Shown piece by piece: positions 34,867 to 41,777 of a stretch of DNA of 64,000 nt. A program made the position numbers and the translations under genes. Positions within the stretch are counted from its first letter, which is position 1. Every line of letters begins with the position of its first letter. A model generated the notes under the pieces. The model had not been told where the DNA came from and did not search any database. It saw only the letters and a list, made by a program, of their open reading frames with translations. This DNA comes from Pseudomonas putida (lineage in GTDB: Bacteria; Pseudomonadota; Gammaproteobacteria; Pseudomonadales; Pseudomonadaceae). Location of the stretch: NCBI RefSeq assembly GCF_028682635.1, contig NZ_JANHLK010000022.1, positions 1-64,000 of the forward strand, given 5' to 3'.

Positions 34867-36156
34867 ATGGGTAAGAATGTCGTAGTCCTGGGCACCCAAT
34901 GGGGTGATGAGGGCAAAGGCAAGATCGTTGATCTGCTGACCGAACATGCTGCCGCCGTAGTGCGCTACCAGGGTGGCCACAACGCAGGTCACACTCTGGT
35001 GATCGATGGCGAAAAAACTGTCTTGCACCTGATCCCGTCGGGCGTACTGCGCGAAGGCGTGCAATGCCTGATCGGCAACGGCGTGGTGGTTGCACCTGAC
35101 GCCCTGCTGCGCGAGATCACCAAGCTGGAAGAAAAAGGCGTACCGGTGCGCGAGCGCCTGCGTATCAGCCCGTCCTGCCCACTGATCCTGTCCTTCCACG
35201 TAGCGCTGGACCAGGCCCGTGAAAAGGCCCGCGGCGAGCTGAAGATCGGCACCACCGGTCGCGGCATCGGCCCGGCCTACGAAGACAAGGTTGCACGTCG
35301 TGGCCTGCGTGTGGGCGACCTGCTCAACATGCCGCGCTTTGAAGACAAACTGCGTGAACTGGTGGATTACCACAACTTCATGCTGGTGGGTTACTACAAA
35401 GAGCCAGCCATCGAATTCGAAAAGACCCTGGCCGAATGCAAAGAATACGCGGAGCTGCTCAAGCCGCTGATGCTGGACGTGACTGCCGAGCTGCACGACC
35501 TGCGTCGCGCTGGCAAAGACATCATGTTCGAAGGCGCCCAAGGCTCCCTGCTGGACATCGACCACGGTACCTACCCGTACGTGACCAGCTCTAACACGAC
35601 CGCTGGCGGCGTCGCTACCGGTTCGGGTGTTGGCCCCATGTTCCTGGACTACATCCTGGGCATCACCAAGGCTTACACCACGCGTGTAGGTTCGGGTCCA
35701 TTCCCGACTGAGTTGTTCGACGAAGTCGGTGCGCACCTGGCTAAACAAGGTCACGAGTTCGGCGCAACTACCGGCCGTGCCCGTCGTTGTGGCTGGTTCG
35801 ACGCCGTTATCCTGCGTCGCGCTATCGACGTGAACAGCATCTCGGGCATCTGCCTGACCAAGCTGGACGTGCTCGACGGTCTGGAAACCATCAACATCTG
35901 CGTCGGCTATAAAGATGCAGAAGGCAACGCCGTTGCCCCGACTGATGCTGACAGCTACGTGGGCCTGCAGCCTGTGTACGAAGAAGTGCCGGGCTGGACC
36001 GAGTCGACCGTGGGTGCCAAAACCCTGGAAGAGCTGCCAGCTAACGCCCGTGCTTACATCAAACGCGTCGAAGAGCTGATCGGCGCGCCGATCGACATTA
36101 TTTCGACGGGTCCGGACCGCAACGAAACCATCGTTCTGCGCCATCCGTTCGCTTGA
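34867..36156 (+). CDS. purA: Adenylosuccinate synthetase
   Basis: PurA joins IMP and aspartate with GTP in AMP synthesis. The 429-residue protein has the GTP-binding QWGDEGKGKIVDLL, the catalytic His in GGHNAGHT, and RGIGPAYEDKVARRG. An upstream in-frame ATG at 34852 would add five residues; the one at 34867 follows a GAGGACA site and gives the usual start. A strong terminator follows. Confidence 0.97.
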   Translation: MGKNVVVLGTQWGDEGKGKIVDLLTEHAAAVVRYQGGHNAGHTLVIDGEKTVLHLIPSGVLREGVQCLIGNGVVVAPDALLREITKLEEKGVPVRERLRISPSCPLILSFHVALDQAREKARGELKIGTTGRGIGPAYEDKVARRGLRVGDLLNMPRFEDKLRELVDYHNFMLVGYYKEPAIEFEKTLAECKEYAELLKPLMLDVTAELHDLRRAGKDIMFEGAQGSLLDIDHGTYPYVTSSNTTAGGVATGSGVGPMFLDYILGITKAYTTRVGSGPFPTELFDEVGAHLAKQGHEFGATTGRARRCGWFDAVILRRAIDVNSISGICLTKLDVLDGLETINICVGYKDAEGNAVAPTDADSYVGLQPVYEEVPGWTESTVGAKTLEELPANARAYIKRVEELIGAPIDIISTGPDRNETIVLRHPFA

Positions 36157-36177
36157 TAAGCTGTTGATGTAAAACAC

Positions 36178-36205
36178 AAAGGCCCCTCAATAGGGGCCTT
36201 TGTCG
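36178..36205 (+). terminator. Terminator after purA
   Basis: Perfect ten-base stem AAAGGCCCCT/AGGGGCCTTT with a four-base loop, 21 bases after the stop. Confidence 0.88.
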
Positions 36206-36307
36206 TATATGCCTGTCGAACGGCATGACCTTTGCTATTAGCTTTGCCTAAAGCGTCACTTTCGGGCGTGCCATCAATTTAATGGCGCTAATGCAGAGGG
36301 ATTTCAA

Positions 36308-38242
36308 GTGTCGGCCGTTCTCTCATTGTTACAAAGCCGTTTGTTGCGGCCCGTATTCGTTACCCTTGGTATCGCCCTTTTGGTGCAGGTACTGGTGGCG
36401 GTCGCGCTGACCCGGAGCACTGTGACGGCGCTGGAAGCCGATCTCGGTCAGCGCCTTGGCGCGGACAGTCAAAAACTTTCCGGTGAGCTCGAGCAGGCGG
36501 GACGTGAAGTCACGTCGAGCCTCGACAGCCTGTCTGCCAGTACCCGTCAGCGCCTCACGGCTGGCTTGTCTACACGGCTGAAGGACGAGCAGGCGCAGTT
36601 GCGTGCGACCCTGGAAAAAGACCTGAAGGATTCCGCCAGCGACATGGCGCAGCTTCTGGCCTCGGTGGCTCCTCGTGCCATGTGGGACAACGACGTTCCG
36701 ACCTTGTCCGAGTTCGCCCGTCGGGCCCAGCGCAACCCCAACGTGCTGTTCGTGGTGTATGACGACGCCACCGGCCAGCACCTGACGCGTTATCTCAACC
36801 GGGAAAACCCGATCAACAAGGCCCTTTTGGAAAAAGGCCAGGGCGAGCGTGCGCTGGACAAGGTGCTGGATGCGGCGAAGAACGATCCGTCAGTGTTCTA
36901 CATCGAGGCCTCGATCAACCCGAACGGCGTGGAAATCGGCAAGGTCCTGATGGGCGTCTCGACGGCCTCGGTGGAGGCTGATCTGGCAGCCCTGGACAAG
37001 CGCTTCTCGGCCTTGATCGCCAGCGGCGACCAGCTGGTGGGTGACAGCCTCAAAGGCGCGGCGGCGGACAGTGCAGCCGCCATGCGTGCGCGTCTGCAAT
37101 CGGCCCAGTCCACGGCCGCTGAAATGAAAGCCAACACCACCAGCACCGTGCAGGAGGCCGCGGCAACCTTGCGCTGGCGTATCGGTGTGAGTCTGGCGGT
37201 GGTGGGCTTTGGTGTCCTGCTGTTGCTGGCGGTGGTGCTCGGCCGTCGAGTGGTCAATCGCCTGAAGATGCTGATTGTCGCCATGGATGACCTGGCGGCG
37301 GGTGAGGGCGATCTGACCAAGCGCGTGCAGATCAGCAGCAAGGACGAAATCGGTGATATGGCCTCGGCGGTCAATCGCTTTGTGGATAAATTGCAGCCGA
37401 TCGTGCGCGAGGCGGGTGATGTCGCACAGCGTACCGGTGTGGAAATCGGTGCCATGACGTTGCGTAACGCCGGGGCCGATGCGGCGGCAGGCATGCAGCG
37501 CGATGAGGTGGCGGAAAGCCTGCGGGCCCTGTCGCGAATGGCGGATGAAGCACAGTCTGAAAGTCATGCCATGCAAGCGGCATTGAAGCAGGTGGTGGAT
37601 ATTCGCCAGGCCACCGACGAAAACACCCGGACCTCGGCGAAAGTCGGCAACCTGATCGAAGCGTTGGCAGGCCAGGTCGAAACCGGCGCGCAAGTGATCG
37701 AGCGCCTGGCGCAGCAGAGCGAGCAGATCGAGGTGGTGCTGACGGTGATCCACGGGATTGCCGAGCAGACCAACCTGCTGGCGCTGAACGCGGCCATTGA
37801 AGCGGCGCGCGCTGGCGAAACCGGGCGCGGGTTTGCGGTGGTGGCGGATGAGGTGCGCGCATTGGCGAGCAAGACGCAAAGCTCCACCGGCGATATCCAG
37901 GCGCACATCGTGGCGTTGCAGCAAGGCGCCCGCGAAGCCGTGGCGGCCATCGGCCAGGCCGGGCGTCAGGCCAGCGAGGGCCTGCTGGTCCTGCGTGACA
38001 GCGCGCGGTTGCAGCAATCGGTGCAGGCTTCGGTCGAGCAGGTGCACACGGCGATCGGCCTGGCGACCCAGGCCGCCGAGCACCAGGCCCGTGGAGCCCA
38101 GGCGGTGCGTGGTCGGGTCGAGACTATTCATGTGCAGGCCGAGAAGGCGGCCCAGGCGGTGGTGGAAACCACGGCCAGCGGCAAGGTGCTCGATGGCCTG
38201 GCGGCGCAGTTGAAAGCGAGCCTGGGGCAGTTCAGGGCTTGA
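36308..38242 (+). CDS. Methyl-accepting chemotaxis protein
   Basis: A 644-residue chemoreceptor. One membrane helix lies at about 14-36, a periplasmic ligand domain of roughly 250 residues with long coiled-coil character follows, and a second helix is at about 293-315 (RIGVSLAVVGFGVLLLLAVV). A HAMP domain and a signalling domain with the hairpin tip IAEQTNLLALNAAIEAARAG complete it. The start is a GTG after a GAGGG site. The ligand is not readable. It has no che neighbours and, with the iron transporter, separates purA from the tRNA-Leu/rnr region. Confidence 0.93.
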   Translation: MSAVLSLLQSRLLRPVFVTLGIALLVQVLVAVALTRSTVTALEADLGQRLGADSQKLSGELEQAGREVTSSLDSLSASTRQRLTAGLSTRLKDEQAQLRATLEKDLKDSASDMAQLLASVAPRAMWDNDVPTLSEFARRAQRNPNVLFVVYDDATGQHLTRYLNRENPINKALLEKGQGERALDKVLDAAKNDPSVFYIEASINPNGVEIGKVLMGVSTASVEADLAALDKRFSALIASGDQLVGDSLKGAAADSAAAMRARLQSAQSTAAEMKANTTSTVQEAAATLRWRIGVSLAVVGFGVLLLLAVVLGRRVVNRLKMLIVAMDDLAAGEGDLTKRVQISSKDEIGDMASAVNRFVDKLQPIVREAGDVAQRTGVEIGAMTLRNAGADAAAGMQRDEVAESLRALSRMADEAQSESHAMQAALKQVVDIRQATDENTRTSAKVGNLIEALAGQVETGAQVIERLAQQSEQIEVVLTVIHGIAEQTNLLALNAAIEAARAGETGRGFAVVADEVRALASKTQSSTGDIQAHIVALQQGAREAVAAIGQAGRQASEGLLVLRDSARLQQSVQASVEQVHTAIGLATQAAEHQARGAQAVRGRVETIHVQAEKAAQAVVETTASGKVLDGLAAQLKASLGQFRA

Positions 38243-38264
38243 TGTATTGCCTGGCCTGGCCCCT

Positions 38265-38345
38265 TCGCGAGCAAGCCCGCTCCCACATTTGATCGCGTTC
38301 TTTCTGGGCGAACGCGGTCCACTGTGGGAGCGGGCTTGCTCGCGA
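38265..38345. repeat. REP pair, inverted
   Basis: Units at 38265-38287 and 38322-38345 (GCGAGCAAGCCCGCTCCCAC type) between converging genes. They may serve as the only transcription barrier there. Confidence 0.85.
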
Positions 38346-38354
38346 AAAGCGGTC

Positions 38355-39920
38355 TCAGCGGCTCAAATACATCCGAGTCGTCAGCAAATAAACCGGCAAC
38401 CCCGACACCAGAATCAACAACGCCGCATAAGGCGCCGCCGCCGCAAACTCCACGTTCGCGGTATGCGCCCAGACCTCGGTAGCCAGGGTATTAAGCCCGG
38501 TCGGGCTCAACAGCAAGGTCGCCGTCAGCTCCTTCATCGCATCCAGGAACACCAGCGCAAACGCCGCGCCCAACGCCGGGAAAATGATCGGCAACGTCAC
38601 CCGGCAAAACGCGCTGAACGATGACGCGCCCAATGTGCGCGCGGCCTCTTCCAGTTGCGGTGCCGCCTTGTTCAGCGCCGTGCGAATAGGCGCCTGGGCC
38701 AGCGGCAAGAACAGCAGCGCGTAAGCGATCAGCAGCAGCATCGACGTCTGGTACAGCGCTGGCACATAGTGCAACGCGAAATACACCAGGGTCAGCGCAA
38801 TCACCAATCCTGGCAGCGCGTGCAGCAGATACGGCAAGCGTTCAGCCCAGATCGCCAGTTGGCCTTTATAGCGCACCACCAGCAATCCCACCGGCACCGC
38901 CAGGACAAGGCATAGCGCCGCGCCGCCCAATGACAGCGCCAGGGATGAAAGCAGCGCCTCACCGATGGCCGCCACCGGAAATGCCGCCGACGAGCCCACA
39001 GCCAGCCAGTAGACCAGCATCCCCAACGGGATGCCGCTGCCGATGATCGCCAGCAACAGGCAGTAAAGCTGCCCGGCCACCATCCAACGGCCCAATCGGA
39101 CCTGTTCTGCCTGTCGCGCCGCACCCTGGCCGGTGCGCACGTGCCGGCCCTTACCGCGAACTCGCAGTTCCAGCCACAGCAACATCAGGCACAGCGCCAG
39201 CAGCACCGCCGAGAGCATCGCGGCGTTGGCGTTGCTGAACTCCAGCTCGAACTGCTGATAGATCGCGGTGGTGAAGGTTTGCAGGCCGATGATCGACAGC
39301 GCGCCGAATTCCACCAGCATGTGCAGGGCAATCAGCAGCGACCCCGCCAGCAGCGAAGGCCAGAGCAGGGGCAGGGTGACGCGGAAAAATACCCCCCAGC
39401 GATTCTGCCCCAGGGTGCGGGCAGACTCTTCCAGCGAGGGGTCGAGATTGCGCAGGGTGGCCGCCACCGGCAAAAAGATCAGCGGGTATTTGGACAGGCT
39501 CATTACCAAAATCGCCCCGCCGAGCCCTTCGAAATGCGCGCTCAGCGATACCCAGGTAAAACTGCTGACAAACGCCGGCACGGCGAACGGCAAGCACAGG
39601 ATCACGCCCCACAAGCGCCGCCCCGGCAGATTGCTGCGCTCCAGCAGCCAGGCCAGCGACAGGCCAATCACGCCGCAGGCCAGCGTAACGCCGATCATCA
39701 GCGCCAGGGTATTGCGCAACAGGCCAAACACATAAGGCCGCCACAGCAAGTGCAGCGCCTCGGCCCAACCCGCTTGCCAGGCCTTCAGGCCGACGTAAGC
39801 CAAGGGCAGCAAGCTGAGTACCACCAGCAGCAGAACCGGCAGTACCAGCCAGATGGAAGGCCGCTTGCGCCCTGGCACGTACCGCCCATGAGTGGCGGAG
39901 GCGGATAGCGAGGCGCTCAT
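38355..39920 (-). CDS. Iron(III) ABC transporter permease, FbpB type
   Basis: A 521-residue inner-membrane permease with about twelve helices, made of two fused binding-protein-dependent transport domains as in FbpB/SfuB. EESARTLGQNRWGVFFRVTL in the first half and EEAARTLGASSFSAFCRVTL in the second are the two EAA loops that contact the ATPase. Its start overlaps the stop of the binding-protein gene. No ATPase gene follows, so the energising subunit must be encoded elsewhere. Confidence 0.92.
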   Translation of the reverse strand: MSASLSASATHGRYVPGRKRPSIWLVLPVLLLVVLSLLPLAYVGLKAWQAGWAEALHLLWRPYVFGLLRNTLALMIGVTLACGVIGLSLAWLLERSNLPGRRLWGVILCLPFAVPAFVSSFTWVSLSAHFEGLGGAILVMSLSKYPLIFLPVAATLRNLDPSLEESARTLGQNRWGVFFRVTLPLLWPSLLAGSLLIALHMLVEFGALSIIGLQTFTTAIYQQFELEFSNANAAMLSAVLLALCLMLLWLELRVRGKGRHVRTGQGAARQAEQVRLGRWMVAGQLYCLLLAIIGSGIPLGMLVYWLAVGSSAAFPVAAIGEALLSSLALSLGGAALCLVLAVPVGLLVVRYKGQLAIWAERLPYLLHALPGLVIALTLVYFALHYVPALYQTSMLLLIAYALLFLPLAQAPIRTALNKAAPQLEEAARTLGASSFSAFCRVTLPIIFPALGAAFALVFLDAMKELTATLLLSPTGLNTLATEVWAHTANVEFAAAAPYAALLILVSGLPVYLLTTRMYLSR

Positions 39921-40930
39921 CAGTTCAGGCCAACCTCGCGCTCAAGTTCCAGGGCTTCTTCGGCATTGCCCAGGTCGGCGGGCGTGACGTTCGGCGCTTG
40001 CAGCTCGCTGAAAGGCTTGAGGCCGCGATCCGATTGCATGCCTTTGTGCAGCGGGTATTCGGCGGTGGTCTGGGTGATCACGCGCTGGCCTTCCTCGCTG
40101 GCCATGTAGGCGAGCAATTGCTGGGCTTCTTTTGGATGTTTGCTGGATTTCAGCACGGCCGCACTCGATACGGTAATCAGGCCGCCAACGTCGCCGCCGG
40201 TGAAGTAATGCAGTTTCGAATCGAGCTGGCCTTTTTCACGCTGCAAGGCGAACCAGTAGTAGTTGTTCACCAGTACCGTCGCCACTTCGCCGTTTTCCAC
40301 GGCTTTGAGGGCAACCATGTTGTTGCTGTAGGTCTTGCCGAAGGCACGCAGGCCGGTCAGCCATTCTTCGGCTGCTTCCATGCCATGCACCTTGATGATC
40401 GCCACGGCTTGTTCCTGGAACGCGCCGCTGGTGGGTACGAAGCCGACTTTGCCCTGCCATTTTGGATCGGAGAACTCCATCACCGATTTCGGCAGGTCTT
40501 TTTCGTCGATCAGTTTCGGGTTGAACGCGACGACGCGCACCCGGGCGGTGACGCCAATCCAGGTACTGTCAGCGGCGACATAGTCCTTGGGCAGGACCGC
40601 CAGCGTGGCGTCGTCGGCCTTGGCCAGCAGGCCTTGCTCGCCAAGCTTGTTCAGGGGTGGCGACTCTTCGGTGTAGATCACGTCGGCGGGGGAGCGATCA
40701 CCTTCTTCGACGACCTGGCTGGCGAGCTGGTTGCTGCTGCCTTTGCGCACATTGACGTGAATGCCGGTCTTGGCTTCGAAGGCTTTGGCGACCGCGTCGC
40801 CAACTTCCTTGTGTTGGCCGTTATAGAGGGTCAGGGAAACGGGGTCGGCAGCCTGGGTGAGGGGAGTGGCGAGTGCCAGGCCGAGCAGGGTGGTGGTCAG
40901 GCCGCGGCGCAGGGTATTTCGAAACATCAT
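39920..40930 (-). CDS. Iron(III) ABC transporter substrate-binding protein
   Basis: A 336-residue periplasmic ferric-ion-binding protein of the FbpA/IdiA family. The signal peptide ends TQA-ADP near residue 27. The mature start SLTLYNGQHKE contains the His40 iron ligand, and adjacent Tyr224-Tyr225 in NNYYWFALQ match the two-tyrosine iron site of FbpA. Two ATGs (40930 and 40927) can start it, after a GAGGAA site. It leads a two-gene operon with the permease and has a Fur-box-like site upstream. Confidence 0.93.
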   Translation of the reverse strand: MMFRNTLRRGLTTTLLGLALATPLTQAADPVSLTLYNGQHKEVGDAVAKAFEAKTGIHVNVRKGSSNQLASQVVEEGDRSPADVIYTEESPPLNKLGEQGLLAKADDATLAVLPKDYVAADSTWIGVTARVRVVAFNPKLIDEKDLPKSVMEFSDPKWQGKVGFVPTSGAFQEQAVAIIKVHGMEAAEEWLTGLRAFGKTYSNNMVALKAVENGEVATVLVNNYYWFALQREKGQLDSKLHYFTGGDVGGLITVSSAAVLKSSKHPKEAQQLLAYMASEEGQRVITQTTAEYPLHKGMQSDRGLKPFSELQAPNVTPADLGNAEEALELEREVGLN

Positions 40931-40967
40931 TCGCAGGGTTCCTCACTGTCGCATTGCAAAAACTTGC

Positions 40968-40986
40968 AACAATGATAAACGATATT
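40968..40986 (-). promoter_or_regulatory. Candidate Fur box
   Basis: AACAATGATAAACGATATT agrees with the Fur consensus GATAATGATAATCATTATC at 13 of 19 positions, including the whole AATGATAA core. It lies 38 bases upstream of the iron-binding-protein start and fits iron-repressed expression. Next to it is an inverted TTGCAA/TTGCAA pair (40954-40969). Confidence 0.6.
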
Positions 40987-41021
40987 GTTTCTCAAATGGG
41001 CCTTGCGAGGCGCTTTGACCT

Positions 41022-41100
41022 TGTAGGAGCTGCCGCAGGCTGCGATCTTTTGATCTTAAAAACCAAAATCAAAAGATCGCAGCCTGCGGCAGCTCCTACA
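41022..41100. repeat. Long perfect inverted repeat, second repeat family
   Basis: Two perfect 33-base arms (41022-41054 and 41068-41100) around a 13-base loop. The arm starts TGTAGGAGCTGCCGCAGGC and ends in GCGATCTTTTGAT. It shares only the GTAGGAGCTG head with the common REP units. A diverged relative lies at 60457-60546. Confidence 0.92.
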
Positions 41101-41130
41101 GGGGGCGTATGCTTTTCAAAGGCCAGAAAC

Positions 41131-41156
41131 GCAAAAACCCGCTTTCGCGGGTTTCT
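41131..41156 (-). terminator. Terminator of tRNA-Leu copy 1
   Basis: Stem AAACCCGC/GCGGGTTT with loop TTTC; T-rich on the minus strand. It is the same hairpin as that of copy 2. Confidence 0.85.
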
Positions 41157-41189
41157 GTGAAATCCAAGGCCGTAACCTTGAATTTGAAT

Positions 41190-41276
41190 TGGTGCCCAGA
41201 AGAAGACTCGAACTTCCACGACCTTGCGGTCACCAGCACCTGAAGCTGGCGTGTCTACCAATTTCACCATCTGGGC
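41190..41276 (-). tRNA. tRNA-Leu (anticodon CAG), copy 1
   Basis: Read on the minus strand, an 87-base tRNA starting GCCCAGATGGTGAAATTGG and ending TCTGGGCACCA. The acceptor stem GCCCAGA/TCTGGGC is perfect. The anticodon loop TTCAGGT between CCAGC and GCTGG gives anticodon CAG, reading CUG. The long variable arm and the T-arm GTTCGAGTC are of leucine type, and CCA is encoded. Confidence 0.97.
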
Positions 41277-41312
41277 ATTTCGTCTTCAGCGTTGCCGCTG
41301 TTGATGTGGCGC

Positions 41313-41341
41313 ACTATACGGAGCGCAATTTGATCTGTAAA
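41313..41341 (-). promoter_or_regulatory. Promoter of tRNA-Leu copy 1
   Basis: On the minus strand, TTTACA and TATAGT separated by 17 bases, then a GC-rich discriminator (GCGCC), the pattern of stable-RNA promoters under stringent control. Confidence 0.85.
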
Positions 41342-41400
41342 CCCCTGATTTAAAATTATTAAATCAGATCTCAAAAATGCTTGAACCAGATCTCGAAAAT

Positions 41401-41427
41401 GCAAAAACCCGCTTTCGCGGGTTTTTG
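41401..41427 (-). terminator. Terminator of tRNA-Leu copy 2
   Basis: Stem AAAACCCGC/GCGGGTTTT with loop TTTC. It lies directly upstream of the copy 1 promoter region, so the two tRNA genes are separate units. Confidence 0.85.
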
Positions 41428-41465
41428 TGTGAGCCTTGAAATTGAACTAATCTCAAGCTCGAAAT

Positions 41466-41552
41466 TGGTGCCCAGAAGAAGACTCGAACTTCCACGACCT
41501 TGCGGTCACCAGCACCTGAAGCTGGCGTGTCTACCAATTTCACCATCTGGGC
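41466..41552 (-). tRNA. tRNA-Leu (anticodon CAG), copy 2
   Basis: An 87-base gene identical in sequence to copy 1, with anticodon CAG and encoded CCA. It is 189 bases from copy 1 on the same strand. Confidence 0.97.
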
Positions 41553-41587
41553 AGTATCGGCAACGTTGTCCGTCGTCGATGGCGCGC

Positions 41588-41616
41588 ACTATACGGAGCG
41601 TCTTTTTAACTGTAAA
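41588..41616 (-). promoter_or_regulatory. Promoter of tRNA-Leu copy 2
   Basis: The same TTTACA-17-TATAGT arrangement as copy 1. The boxes and the CGCTCCG before the -10 are conserved, while the rest of the spacer has diverged. Confidence 0.85.
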
Positions 41617-41777
41617 CCCCCGACACCAAAAAAACCTGAAAAATTTCACCAGTGGTATTCAAATCAACATTCTGGTGTCGATACAGGGCTTTAGATGGGG
41701 CGTCTTAGCCTGAAATTTCCCGTTTCATTACGCCTATGCCAAACTAACCCGTATATAGACAAGGTGAAAACTCTCTA

